DNA from: Voacanga thouarsii
Lineage: Eukaryota > Streptophyta > Magnoliopsida > Gentianales > Apocynaceae
Assembly: GCA_026120185.1 (NCBI GenBank)
Contig: JANUWF010002278.1
Span: 1,022,501-1,086,500 of the forward strand
Direction: 5' to 3'
DNA length: 64,000 nt
Shown: positions 23,059-33,985 of the stretch, one piece after another
Layout of the letters: each line of letters starts with the position of its first letter
Position numbering within the stretch: the stretch's first letter is position 1
Notes under the pieces: model-generated
Database searches by the model: none
What the model was told of the DNA's origin: nothing
The model's input: the letters and a program-made list of their open reading frames with translations, nothing else
Made by a program: the position numbers and the translations under genes

Positions 23059-23325
23059 TATCATTTCTAGATGTTTAGATGAAGATAATGGATGATGTTT
23101 AGATGAATAGTCTCATTTCTAAATGTTTGGATGAAGATATTGGATGGTGTTTGGATGTTTGTGGAGTCATTGAGAACTATGTGGATGTTTGGAGTCATTG
23201 AGAAATATGTAGAAGTTTGTGGGGTCATTGAGAAATATGTGGATGTTTGGATGTTTGGAGTCATTGAGAAATATGTTTGGATGTTTGGTCATGTTTGGAT
23301 GTTTGGAGTCATTAAGAAATTTGCG
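23059..23325 (+). repeat. Minisatellite in the hAT 3' flank
   Basis: Irregular tandem units of about 28-40 bp share the core GTTTGGAGTCATTGAGAAAT and an ATGTTTGGATG spacer. Because unit lengths keep phase for part of the array, the plus strand reads as repeats of WMFGVIEKYV (ORF 23131-23373) and the minus strand as PNIHIFLNDS-like repeats. I regard both as by-products of the tandem repeat, not as proteins. Confidence 0.75.
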
Positions 23326-24300
23326 GTGATTAAGTATTTTTGTTTTGCAGTCTATTTGTATTTTGTAGTATGATTGTAGGAGTATAGATACATGTAAAGA
23401 CATTTAGTGATGAAGGATGGATTTATGATGGATTACTCTTGCAATAGGAAGGAGAATAGGAAGGATTCAGGGGGTTTACTGGACTTATTTGGTTGGTTAA
23501 AATAAGGGGAAAAAGTGGATGTTAAATGTTAAATGTTGCTAGAAGTTGATAGTTGTAGTAGTACTGCTATAACTTTCAGGTTGTGTAAGTTATCATAGGG
23601 TAGGCAGTGGTGCTGTTGAGGGGAATGTTGGCTGGCTCAAGGCTTTTAACAGTTAAATTCTTGTTTGTGTAAAGGATTTATGAATGCTTCGGACTAGGCT
23701 TCATTCCTCTCAACGATGTAAAAGATGGTTGGCTGTGTTTCTTGCAGCTTTGATGGGCTGTTTTTATGCATACGTGAGTGTTAGATTGAAAGGAGTATTG
23801 ACTGGCTCGAGCTAGAACTGATATGTAGCAGGCTAGGTGTGATGATTCCTAGTACCTTGTAAGAGTGATTCTTAAAGCTGTTCCTTTTTTTTCCCCCAAT
23901 TTTGCCCTCGGTTTATTACAGCAATCTTTTGTGTTTAACTCCTGTAGAGCAGCAATATCATTCTTAGAATCTAAGAAACAACCAATTTAAACTCAAATTT
24001 ATGATGCATGTTGCCTCCTTAATTTTTGATAACTGATTCTTTTTCATTATCTATTCCAGCTTACCGGAGATTTGGACAAGATGGCTATTGAGGAAAATTG
24101 GAGGGCTAGTGGCTACTGATGTGAATCATGTGATGTTGTGTAATATTTTTCTTTATACCTATGTAATGTAAATGTAATGGTATTGGACTCATTGGTTAAA
24201 TGGTTGGATTGGATAATGTGTATTGGGTCATTTTTAATATTTTGGACTTTATATTGGACTTAGATTTTAGTGATGTCTGTTGGGCTTTGTTTAATGGGCT
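23326..24300. other. hAT 3' non-coding region
   Basis: About 1 kb with no credible gene and no clear repeat; it ends where the right subterminal array begins. Confidence 0.5.
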
Positions 24301-24314
24301 AGGATTTTAATTTT

Positions 24315-24470
24315 CGGTTATAGACCGAACCGAACCGAACCGAACGAAAGCTATTCGGTTCGGTTGTCCCAGTTTTACGCAATGACCAATTCGGTTCGGT
24401 TAGACAGCAAAAAAACTAAAAACCGAATAAAATCGATTTAAAAAATTGAAAACCGAACCGTTAACCGTTT
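24315..24470. repeat. Right subterminal repeats of the hAT element
   Basis: Tandem CCGAACCGAACCGAACCGAA followed by TTCGGTTCGGTT units in the opposite orientation and ACCGAACCGTTAACCG, close to the right terminus. They mirror the left array at 17497-17640 and support a complete element. Confidence 0.65.
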
Positions 24471-25872
24471 GAACAGTCCTAGTCCTGGGAGGGTATCTCA
24501 TTTTATTTTTCGCTACACCGTATACGATACGAGCCCAAGATAACCAACAGGAACTCGGGTATTCGGTAAATGACCGAAATATCCTTATTGGAACTCTTAT
24601 GAATATTTCTCAAATCGGGTAAGGGTAAAATGACTCGAATACCTTCAGAAAATCTTTTGGAAATCGGGTATCGGTAAAATGACCTAAATTCCCTTGGAAA
24701 TGACTTTTGTGATCGAGTATGGGGAAAATGACCCCGATACTCTTGGAAACTTGTTTTGATGTGTGAATAGAACCCTTTATCTGGTTTCAACATGATTTTG
24801 GAAAAATGTTGTTTTGCCCCAAAAATGTTTTGCTATGAAAATTCTGTGAGATCAGATAACCCTCTGGCGTGATCAGTCAGACGGGGTTGGTGATGTTGAG
24901 TACTCAGCAAAGATTTTGATCTTTATACTAGTCCATGTTAGAGATAGACGACCCCAAGTAACCTGATTAGTTATGAGGATTGTCTTACTCCAAACAAGGC
25001 GACATGACATTGAGATGAGTCGTCCTGACTAGCTGTTTTGAGCCTAGCAATTGCTTATTGATTATGATGGTGGATTGTTCACATGGTACTGGGCGGGTAC
25101 ACTCGGCGTGTTCAATCATTTGCCATCTCGATGGTGATTGACGTCAGGATTGGGACCCCTGGCTTATGGTGACAAGTAAAAGATCCCTAAGTGCAAGGTC
25201 AAGTACATTTGTACACTGCTCACCGTTCCGACATGACACGGGTAACGTGCTATAAGGCACAGTCCTTGGCACAAGAGACCGTGTAGTCGAAGGCAAGGAT
25301 TGCAGGACTTGCATACAAGCCGACCTTCTGTTGGAGAAGTGCATGTGATTGGAAAAAAAATGGGGCAATGATTTGAAAGTTGAAACACCGTTTTCCAAAA
25401 AATTATTAAGTTCTGAATACACTCTTCATTCAAGAGTTTTGGATTCATTTCTAATGACCAAATGATATGTTATTTCATAAAAGTTTTGTATTCTCTGCTT
25501 CTTTAATAAACATTAGCACACACAGGAGTCACTGAGTGATTTTCCACTCACACGTGTCTTTTACCTTACCCTTTTGTAGGATCCGGAATTGAAAGAATCT
25601 AAGGATAGAGGACGATACCACAGTGACAGCAGAATAGGTTCAGACATTTCCCTTTTTGGATAATGTACCTTATTACTGAGGTTGAATGGAAATTTTCATG
25701 TATGAAATTCTTTATTACTTGTGCGCACTTGACCATCAGTATAGGTTGTTGTATGAATCTGGACTTGCATACTCTATTGATTTATGTTATAAAGACCCCT
25801 TGTCTGGGTAACTGGACGGGGCGACAGCCAGTGTTGATATGCTTCCGCTGTACTTTTAGTAAGGGTGTTACA

Positions 25873-26820
25873 TTAGTTAACCTCCTTAAACTCTTGATTA
25901 TGCGGAATGTGATTATCATGCCATCTTTTCATCTTTTCCTTATACAATTTGGAATGCTCATAAGCATTAACTCTCCATTCATCCAACTCATTTAATTGGA
26001 GCAATCTCTTTTTTCCTGCATTCTCAAAATCAAAATTAATAAGTTTGATTGCCCAAAATACTTTATGCTCAATCTCTATAGGTAAATGACAATTTTTTTC
26101 ATAGAACAATCTATAAGGAGTTGTGCCTATAGGGTCTTATATGCAGTCCTACAAGCCCAAAAAGTGTCATCCAATTTTGAACTCCAATCTTTACATGTAT
26201 GATTAACAACCTTTTCCGAAATTCTTTTAAGTTCCCTATTTACTACCTTAAGTTTACCACTTATTTAGGGTGATATAGGATAGCAAACTTATATGTTTAA
26301 GAATCTTATCAAATTAATTGTTACAAAAGTGAGTTCCTCTATCACTAATGCTCTTAGTACTCCAAAACAAATAAAAAGCTTTTTAAGAAATTTGACCACT
26401 ATCCTTGCATCATTAGTCAATAAGGCTTGTGCCTCAACTTACTTATACATATAATCCACAGCAACCAAGATGTATTTATTACCAAAAGAATTTGGAAAAA
26501 GGCCCATGAAATCTATTCCTCGATAATCAAATACCTCACAAGCTTGAAATTAACATAGGTTTTGGAAATCTCACCTATCCTTTGACACTTATTACAATTT
26601 TTAACAAACCTGTGGGAATCTTGAAGATGGATACCAATAGAATTTAGACTCAAAGACTTTCCTAGCAATGCTATTAGCTTGATAATGACCTCTAACTGGT
26701 CCTTCGTAGTAATGTCTTAGAATGTCCACGATTTTAGATGAATCCACACATCTTCTGATGACAAGATCTGTACAATATCTGAATAAGAGAGAATCCTCCC
26801 AAAAATAATACTTCACATAG
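25873..26820 (-). pseudogene. Gypsy integrase, N-terminal and core part (Tat/Athila clade, degenerate)
   Basis: On the minus strand the zinc-binding N-terminal region is readable at 26816-26601 (YFWEDSLLFRYCTDLVIRRCV, GHYQANSIARKVFES). The core is broken by many stops between 26600 and 26110. The frame resumes at 26109 with FYEKNCHLPIEIEHKVFWAIK, LNFDFENAGKKRLLQLNELDE and KMKRWHDNH. This is Tat/Athila-clade sequence. The last part ends at the border of the Tekay-type solo LTR and continues at 1886. No intact D-D-E triad could be read. Confidence 0.8.
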
Positions 26821-27164
26821 GAAAGGAATTTTTTGCTTTGTTGTGAAGTAAAATCCTTGGAAAGAATTCCTATTGCTAAATAGTTAGCAAAATCTAGAAA
26901 CTAAAGAGATTGAGGACTTTTACCTTCCAAAAGAACAAGTTATTCATCCGGGAAAGTGTCATTAATCTCTTCTTCTTTCAATGATTCTAAGTGAGGATTC
27001 TCCAATCTTGATAAGTGATTCGCAACTAAGTTTTCAGCTCACTTTTTGTCCCGATTCCAAGTTAAATTCCCTCAATAATAAAATTTATCTAATTAATCTA
27101 AGCTTAGAATCATGCTTGGCCAATAGGTACTTAAGTGCTAATCAATCACTTTAGACAAGACAAG

Positions 27165-27645
27165 CTAAGAATGAAATTTATCTTATAATAAGCAACTCAT
27201 TTTCCGTAGTGGTGTAATTTTCTTGTACCGCTGTAAGAGTTTTGTTTGCATAGTAAATTAGCTGAAAATGCTTATCTCTCATTTGTTCAAGTACTATGCC
27301 AAATGCAAAGTCACATGTATCACACATTAATTCAAAATGAATAGACAAATCCAGTGCAATCAAAATACGAGAATTTATCCAAAAAAAAATTCAACACATT
27401 AAAAGCATGAAAACATTTTTAATCAAAGTTTAAAATGGCATCCTTTTCAAGAAAAGAAGTAAGAGGTTTAGAAAAAAATTTGAAAAGTCTAAGATAAACC
27501 TCCTATAAAAACCTACATAAACAAGAAAGCTCCTGATAACTTTCATCGAAGTAGGAAGAGGAAGCTCTTCAATTATGTCAATCTTTGCTCTATCAACCTC
27601 AATACCTTTTCTTAAAATCTTGTTCCCTAAAACATGCCTTCTTGA
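27165..27645 (-). pseudogene. Gypsy reverse transcriptase 3' part and RNase H (Tat/Athila clade)
   Basis: After the solo LTR at 27651-29203 the minus strand continues the reverse transcriptase: LGNKILRKGIEVDRAKIDI, then SMKVIRSFLVYVGFYRRFI, which is the connection region. RNase H follows at 27363-27178 with FELMCDTCDFAFGIVLEQ, YYANKTLTAVQENYTTTENE. A one-base loss lies in the codons just past the insertion (VQEG then VLGN in relatives), and there are stops between the two parts. Confidence 0.8.
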
Positions 27646-27650
27646 ACTAT

Positions 27651-29203
27651 TGATAAGGGTAAAATATACATATATTTTGTTGGCATTTGTAATGTATTTA
27701 TGCATAATTTTTTTAGATCAAATTCTTTCATTCTCCTCACTTTGTTATGTTTTGTGTGGATTGATGATTAATGGAAAAATGGTGAAAACAAACACAAAAA
27801 CATGTGAAAAGAGCAAAACAAAAGGCCACCAACATTAGGTGGTGCGTGGGAAAGAGTTTCGGCTAGTTTCTGTGCAAAAAAAAGACCAAAACGTAGCATT
27901 TTCGGCACTCCAGACAGATTTGAGCTGGCCCTAGCTCAAAGCTTGAGCTGGAGCTGGCTCAAAGCTACCTACACAAGGAAATACAAAGTACAACCAACAC
28001 CGACTGATTTAGAGCAACCCGGGCCAACTGATTTCTGGAATTTGACGTGAAAAAGGAGTTTTTGAGTAGAATTTGGCAACTTATGTTAAGATCCTTTAGA
28101 AATTGATTGGGGAAAAAATTAGGACTCTTGTATTGACTTTTTGAAAATCTAAACTCCTATAAATATAAGAAAACAACACCTATTAAAGTAGTTTTCACCT
28201 TTAGAACTTGCAAACCTATTGGAAACTCCTAGAGAAACACTGAGATTTAGAAGGATCAAGGAGACTCTTGGAGAAGGAAAAAGGGTTTATCAATAAGGTT
28301 TCAAGAAAGAAGAAGAATGTTTACTTATCTATGAGTGATTTCTTTTTCTCTTCTTGTAATTTATTGGCAATTTGAATTTTAATTGTTGTAGTTGTATTTA
28401 GAGGATGTTTTTGGATTCATAGCTTTGTATTGATTTTAGTTATTTGCTCAATTAGTTGTTATTCTTAGTATTTGATTACTTATTTTTATTGGTGAATTGA
28501 TAAAATTGGATCTTCTTTCTAATGGACTTGGGAAACGAAGTTAGGAATGAGTTTAATATAATTAATTCTATATGTGTTATCTTAACTGGATTGGGAAAGA
28601 ATGTTAAGAATTGAACTTGAATAATCAAAGATTAGTTGATTTTTCCTAGAGCATAGGGTCATTGGCTAATTTCATACTTTGATATTGTCAAGAGTATAGG
28701 AATATTAATTGAGGAATGCGTTCCATGCATCTTTTGGTTGCTTTGGTTTGATTGGAAAATCTGCTAAATTGACTAGAAAATAGTGATTCCATGAATTGGG
28801 AAATAAGTGGAGTCTATATTTTATTCCTTCATGGTGCTAAGATGATAATTAATTGTGATAATTGCTAATTAACCATTGTTATGTCTTCAAGAATTTCTAT
28901 CTATTTATATGTCTTTTCTCCTTATTCTCGCACCTTAATTTTCCTTGTAAATTTGATCTATTCTCTAGAATATTAGGATAGTAGGTTATTTACTTCTATT
29001 TATTCTATTGGCTAAACAATAAAGATTTAGGTAAAGTAAGGTAGGAGCCTAAGTTCCTGTGGATTCAATACTTGCAATTCCCTATACTATATGATGGGCA
29101 TACTTGCCAGTATGTGTTGTTTTAGTGGTTAGCATTTAAATTAAAACTTGATTAATTGTGGCCCTTTGTTGTTAATTTTTCCAACACTAAAAAACACGTA
29201 TCA
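27651..29203 (+). mobile_element. Tat-type solo LTR inside the gypsy reverse transcriptase
   Basis: A 1553-bp block starts TGATAAGGG and ends ACACGTATCA, flanked by an exact duplication ACTAT (27646-27650 and 29204-29208). Removing it joins HFIV to QEG in the interrupted reverse transcriptase. It contains a TATA box (CTATAAATATA near 28155) and ends with the GTGGATTCAATACTTGC / GGCATACTTGCC segment seen in the LTRs of the Tat-like element at 45607-53294. Its orientation is opposite to its host. The U3 part has repeated GAGCTGG units (27925-27975). Confidence 0.88.
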
Positions 29204-29830
29204 ACTATAAAGTGATACTTTTCCCAATTAAGCATAAGCCTAGTTTCCTCACATCTTTGAAGTAATCTTTCTAAAATTTTCAAACATAGATCAAATGAAC
29301 CCCCAAATATAGCAAAATCATCCATAAATACTTCTATTATGTCCCCCACTAATCCTTCAAAAATAGCCATAATACATTTTTGAAAAGTACCTGGACCATT
29401 GCAAAGACCAAAATGCATTCCATAATATGCAAAGTACCAAAAGGGCATATGAAAGTTTTCCTTTCTTGATCCTCCATAGCTATGGGAACTTAGAAACAAC
29501 CTAAAAAACTATCTAGAAAGAATAGTACTCATGTCTTGCTAGCCTTTTTAGCATTTGATCAATAAAGGGAAGAGGAACATGATCCTTCCTTATAGCCTCG
29601 TTCAACTTCCTATGATCAATGCATACCGTCCAATCGGTAATCAATCTTATGGGAATGGGTTCGTTTTTGTTATTGGGAGCCACAGTTATTCCTCTCTTCT
29701 TTGGGACTACGTATGTTGGACTTAACCAAATATTATCCAAAATAGGGCATATGATACCTACATCTAACAACTTTATTACTTTTCCCTTTACCACATCCTT
29801 TATGTTTGGGTTTATCCTTTTTTAGGGCTA
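29204..29830 (-). pseudogene. Gypsy reverse transcriptase, 5' part (Tat/Athila clade)
   Basis: The minus-strand frame 29794-29513 holds SPTYVVPKKRGITVAPN and DWTVCIDHRKLNEAIRKDHV, PLPFIDQMLKRLARHEY. After a stop and a disturbed segment, 29499-29204 holds FAYYGMHFGLCNGPGTFQ and the active-site motif VFMDDF, then LNWEKYHFIV. This enzyme copies the gypsy RNA. The fingers and palm are recognisable, but the block after RLARHEYYSF that normally carries the first catalytic aspartate (LDGYSGY in relatives) is scrambled. The gene is interrupted by the solo LTR at 29203. Confidence 0.85.
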
Positions 29831-30194
29831 CACTACTAGTTTAGCTCCTTCTTCTAACAAGATTTTGTGAGTGGAAAAAAAAAAGGACTAGTCCCCTTGA
29901 TGTCAATGATTTTCCAAGCTATAGCCTTTCTATGCTTCTCCAACATGTAAACCAATTTGGTCTTTTGTTCATTAGTGAGGTTTTTTGAAATAATTACTAG
30001 CAATTTGTTCCCCTTTTTTTTAACAAAAATACATATTCTAAGTGCCCTGGCAATTCGTTGAGTTCCAACACCAATGGATCCTCAATGGATGATCTCATTC
30101 TACCTGGACTATCTTTTTCAATTGTCTCAAATATTTCTGGCTCGTGTTCTATCTCAGAATTCTCCAAATATATGATCAAGTCCCTTATAGATGA

Positions 30195-30760
30195 TTAAGT
30201 AAGTTCACCTTCCTTTCTTGTATCCAACAACAATTCCAAAGAATCCTTGATCATAAATTCCTGCACATGTTCACAAATATAGTCATCTAAATTGTCAACC
30301 ATAAAACATGAATCATCACAAGATATTAGATGCTTCATACTCTCATGTGCTTGAATGATGACCTCTTCATTCCCAATCATAAGTGTTAACCTTGCCCTAT
30401 AAATATCAATTGTTACTTTTGTAGTTGCTAGGAAATGCCTACCTAGGATTAAAAGGACTTTAGCATCTTCATTCATGTCAAGAATTACAAAATCTACAAA
30501 TGAAATGAACCTATCTAATTTTACAAGCACATCTTTCACAATGCCCTTAGGATATTTAATAGATCTATTAGCCAATTGAATACTCATCCTAGTAGGTTTT
30601 AGTTCTTCTAGGCCTAAATTTTTAAATATTTTGTATGGCAAAAAATTAATGTTAACTTCTAAATCTACTAATGCATTACCAAAAGTAAGACTACCAATAA
30701 GATAAGAAATAGAAAAACTCCCTAGATCCTTTTCTTTTTGTGGTAGGTTCTCTTAAGCTT
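30195..30760 (-). pseudogene. Gypsy protease and linker (Tat/Athila clade)
   Basis: The long minus frame 30641-30195 reads MPYKIFKNLGLEELKPTRM, SIQLANRSIKYPKGIVKDVL, FVDFVILDMNEDAKVLLILG, the region around and after the retroviral-type aspartic protease of Tat/Athila polyproteins. Upstream codons (30760-30642) read GSLTFGNALVDLEVNINFLP. The catalytic motif, usually DLGAS in this clade, is DLEVN here, so activity is unlikely. Stops separate it from the reverse transcriptase downstream. Confidence 0.78.
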
Positions 30761-31525
30761 GGAAGATAGTTGAACATTCCTTTTTTAAGATCACAGTAAA
30801 TAATTCTTCTAATCTCTTTTTGTTCAAAAAAATGTTCTTGAGGAACTAGGCATATTTTGGCATTTGTATTAAAGCTTCAACAAATGGAATTTGATGTGCA
30901 ATTGTTTGAATATTTTTAGGAATTTTTCAAATTACTAATTAATTTTTACTTTCTATACTTGATAAGGATAGGGTACCAGAGGTTTGAATACTGGCAGAAT
31001 TTTTTTCTCAACATCAGTTCCTCTATTTTAGCCTGCACTGATTCCTCAGACTTGGCTGGTGCTGGCTCCTCTCTGTCTACAAATGTGTCATTTCCCGTTG
31101 CTGACTGGCACCAGCTACTTATTTCTAGTTAGCACTAGCTACTTTCTATCGAGTCAGCTAACTTTTTCCCACTCTGTAGTGTAATAGCTTCTGCATTCTC
31201 TTAGGAATTTGGTCCTATGATGACCAATGTTGTCTCAACTTGTTTTTCTATAATCAAATCCATCAAGAAATATATTTGATTTTATAAATTATGAATTAGT
31301 TCTTCTCGACGTCTTATAACTGCCTTCACCTCATCGAATCATGAGGCCTCGATGATCATAAATTTTTCCAACATGGTTTCAAGGGTATGTAAATCAGTAA
31401 GCTATGATTGCGGCACTATTCTTGTAGTGTCCAAGCCCTACATGGGACTAGGTATTATCCATCCTAAAGTAGTAAAGTCTCCATCCAAATCCTAATCTTG
31501 GCATTGATCTCCCATGTTGATATTT
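30761..31525 (-). pseudogene. Probable gag remnant of the Tat/Athila gypsy
   Basis: Between the 5' LTR and protease the minus strand begins ATGGGAGATCAATG (near 31515) and gives fragments such as MGDQCQD and LTDLHTLETMLEKF in shifting frames with many stops. Position, clade and these fragments suggest gag, but I cannot show a full domain. Plus-strand GGCTGGTGCTGGCTCC and GGCACCAGCT repeats lie at 31050-31140. The 31526-31810 stretch is AT-rich leader. Confidence 0.4.
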
Positions 31526-31735
31526 ATATCTCCTAACAAGACAATTACAGAACTAGTATTAAAACGGATGCAAAACATTTAATACAAATAATTACCATGG
31601 TAGCTCAAGCATGGTGACATATATCACATATGTACAATATTGATGAAATCCTAAATAGTAAAAATATCACAAAATCATACAAACAACAAGAAAATTATGA
31701 ACATGATACCTGATTACAATAAGGAACATATTTAC

Positions 31736-31769
31736 ATGTGTGTGTGTGTGCGTGTGTGTGTGCGCGCGC
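31736..31769. repeat. (TG/CG)n microsatellite
   Basis: Alternating TG runs into CGCGCGC, in the leader region of the Tat/Athila gypsy. A separate (CA)n run lies at 32068-32086 within its LTR. Confidence 0.9.
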
Positions 31770-31810
31770 AGGGGGCTAAATTAATAGAATTCAAACTTTC
31801 ATAATATTGA

Positions 31811-31830
31811 TTCTCGGCAACCACCAAAAA
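31811..31830 (-). promoter_or_regulatory. Primer binding site of the Tat/Athila gypsy
   Basis: On the minus strand TTTTTGGTGGTTGCCGAGAA follows the LTR end. It resembles the TGGCGCCGTTGCCGGGGA primer site that, from family knowledge, is shared by Tat/Athila elements, with several substitutions. It sets the element orientation as minus and its 5' LTR as the one on the right. Confidence 0.65.
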
Positions 31831-31832
31831 CT

Positions 31833-33280
31833 TGATATGGGTTGTCTTAGGTATACAAAAATCAATTATTTCTAAGATCATTCCTCAACCAAGTTGTAAT
31901 TAAAACTTCAATTCCAAAACTACACATATAGAGCAAATATGCTCATCACAAGTATAGCATAGGGAATTAATAAGTATTAATCCATAAGGAATAAATACCA
32001 CTAATTACTTTCATTCTTTATTGTTTAGCCCACCAAAACTAGAAAAGATAAACATAAATAAATAAATACACACACACACACACACAAGATCAATTATGCA
32101 CAAGATAAGAATTAGAATATGTACTTAGACAGGATTCCTAAGAACATGATAAATATCAAGTTAGAAATCATCACAATTAATCAATCAAATCTAGCATCAT
32201 GAAGAAATAAAGTTAGAGTCCACTCTCTCTCAAGTTATGGATTCACTATCACTTAAACAAATTAATGGATATCTTAACCTCATTAATCAACCAAAAAGAT
32301 GTATTAATTCCAATTCCTTAATAATAAGGCCCCTATTTCTAGGCAATATAAATATAAAAGAAATTAACATCCTTATCTCTAGGTGACATTAAAATTTTCT
32401 ATAACTACCAAGTTCTTAACCCTTAATTCCTTTCTTGAGTTAAGTAAGAGATAATAAATATAAAATCAATTGAATTAAAACTCGCTCTTAACTTTTTTCT
32501 CAAGTTAATTAGAAGAAAAGCAACAATCAATCAATTAAAAAAATAAATCTAAGCAATCAAATACTAGAAATTGGCAAGTAACTAATCAAAGAGTAAAACT
32601 TAATACAAAATCATAATCCTTAAGTCATCCTTCTAAAATACAATAAACCAATAAAAACAACATTGTAAAGGAAAAACAAAAAAACAAAAAGAAGAGGAAC
32701 TCATAGACAAGCAATCCTCCTTCTTCTCTTGAAGGCTCTCCTTAAACAATGATCCTATCTTCTAAGAACACTCAACTCACCTTCTCAATTATAATTGATC
32801 TTGTACCTATTTTATGATATTATCTTGATAATGTCTATTAGGCGTCTTCTTTCATATTTATATACAACTCTTGGTTTCCAAAAAATATCCAGAAAAGTCC
32901 CTTTCTATGTCCAAAATCATCTCCAAAGGATCTAACAGGAAATTGTCAAATAATGCTCAAAATTGGCAAATCTGTGGCCTTTAATCCAGAAATGGGGCCG
33001 TCGAGGGTCCTTTAGATGGGTCGGCACCAACTCTTCTCTATTTCCCTCTAAAAATTCTCTACTTTACTATGTTTCTCCATAAAGAGGCCGATTTTGACTA
33101 GAATACTCTGGTTTCATTCACTTTTATGCAATTTTCACTATCTTTCAATAGACAACTCTTCCAAATCAATCCTATACAAAGGTTCATCAAAGTAGAGGGA
33201 AAAAATAGCTATTTAACTCAAAAATAACACAAATTTCATATAAATAACTGATAAAATATAGATTAATTCAAGCCCTATCA
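31833..33280 (-). repeat. 5' LTR of the Tat/Athila gypsy
   Basis: The minus strand starts TGATAGGGCTTGAATTAAT and ends CCCATATCA next to the primer site, 1448 bp. The end structure TGAT...ATCA is shared with the solo LTRs at 27651-29203 and 59896-61408. A GC-rich patch with TCGGCACC lies near 32995-33035. No 3' partner LTR is recognised in the window. The right edge abuts Copia C, so the gypsy inserted there. Confidence 0.72.
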
Positions 33281-33985
33281 TCTATTTACTTTTTTTAAGA
33301 AGTGGAATGACAATATGAATTTAAGTGATGATAAGAAGTTCCATGTAAAGGATAGTGGTTCTATACTGATTAAGATGTATGATGGAATGCTCAAAACACT
33401 TTATGCTTGGTATGTTTCTAACCTTAGAAAAAAATTAATTTCTTTAGGTGCTATTGATAAGTAAGGATACAACTATTATGATGAAAATTAGTATATCAAA
33501 GTTTCAAAATATGCTTTGATAATAAGGAAGGGTAATTACAACATGGAATTTATACTTTGATGGAAAATTCAGTAATAGAAACAACGGCAGTTTCTCATTT
33601 TTTAGCACAGTATGATAATTGTATAGAGTTATGGCATCATAGATTAGGTCATATGAGTAAGAAGGACGTTGTAATACTAAGTAAATGAGGATTATAAGAT
33701 GGGGTAGAAATAGGAAAACTAAAATTTTGTGAGACTTATGTTATGGGCAAGCGGTAAAGGGTTAAATTCAATTCTGACAAACATACTTCTATTGTTATCT
33801 TTGAGTCTATTTATTTAAATTTATGGGATCCCTCTCCAGCTATCTCATAGTTGATGTAGGTATTTTGTTACTTTTATTAATAACTACTCTAAAAAATTTT
33901 AGGTAGATTTTCTGAAATCAAAGGAATGAGATATTTGGATAGTTCAAGAAATGAAAGACTATGGTTGAAAAATGGACTAGAAAAC
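33281..33985 (+). pseudogene. Copia C fragment 1: pre-integrase region (ancient host element)
   Basis: Plus-strand codons read SGSILIKMYDGMLKTLYAWYV, then RKKLISLGAIDK, ELWHHRLGHMSKK and NLWDPSP, the region linking copia protease and integrase, including the GAG-pre-integrase LWH-RLGHMS motif. Numerous stops and frame changes show great age. The upstream half of this copia is missing because the gypsy 5' LTR abuts it; it should lie beyond the left end of the window. The downstream frame continues at 43692 across Copia B: KTMVEKWTRK joins QVKILKTYN. Confidence 0.8.

Larger units (their letters stand above)
17480..24481 (+). mobile_element. hAT DNA transposon, about 7.0 kb
   Basis: The left end is TAGGGCTGTTCAAAA and the right end read on the minus strand is TAGGACTGTTCAAA, a terminal inverted repeat with one mismatch in 14. 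The 8-bp target duplication GTCCTGGG (17472-17479 and 24482-24489) is exact and fits hAT. The uninterrupted Copia A 5' LTR has the single GTCCTGGG at the equivalent site, which proves the insertion. Inside are GGTTCGGTT subterminal arrays at both ends, a nested smaller hAT, a possible 5' intron, a transposase gene with stops, and a minisatellite. Without the nested element it is about 5.8 kb, long for a hAT, mostly because of non-coding flanks. Confidence 0.93.
4533..24549 (+). mobile_element. Copia A: full-length Ty1/copia retrotransposon carrying two nested insertions
   Basis: Two LTRs, a tRNA-Met type primer site, gag-pol and a polypurine tract are all present in the standard copia order (gag, protease, integrase, reverse transcriptase, RNase H). 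The element is flanked by GGAAC at 4528-4532 and 24550-24554. With the nested solo LTR (10487-14312) and hAT (17480-24481) and their target duplications removed, its length is about 9.18 kb and both LTRs come to exactly 1718 bp. The LTRs look highly similar by eye, so it is younger than Copia B, whose LTRs differ more. The coding region carries several stops and frameshifts, so it is non-autonomous now. The lineage looks Tork/Angela-like, but this is tentative. Confidence 0.93.
15822..24549 (+). repeat. 3' LTR of Copia A, split by a hAT element
   Basis: Pieces 15822-17479 and 24490-24549 together give 1718 bp, identical in length to the 5' LTR, with start TGTTAGTGTTGTGCCC and end GATAACCAACA. 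The gap is the hAT insertion and one copy of its 8-bp target duplication. Confidence 0.93.
1887..25872 (+). mobile_element. Tekay-type solo LTR, copy 1 (split by Copia A)
   Basis: The element begins TGTAACACCCC at 1887 and ends GGGTGTTACA at 25872. It is present as two pieces, 1887-4532 and 24555-25872, about 3964 bp in all, because Copia A inserted in it with duplication of GGAAC. It aligns over its length with copy 2 at 10487-14312. TG...CA ends, a TATA box (2781-2790), the absence of any gag or pol reading frame, and a length near 3.9 kb indicate a single long LTR. LTRs of the Tekay/Del chromovirus group commonly have this length and these ends (family knowledge). It sits inside the integrase gene of the Tat/Athila gypsy. 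Near 2138-2187 this copy carries a small tandem expansion around GCACGTTATTGTACTG that copy 2 lacks. Confidence 0.8.

Noticed and set aside
24503..25448. Minus-strand ORFs 24503-24793, 25144-25448 and the like (also 13237-13557)
   Set aside because: They overlie Tekay-type LTR sequence, partly from its tandem-like GGGTAAAATGACC phrases, and occur differently in the two LTR copies.
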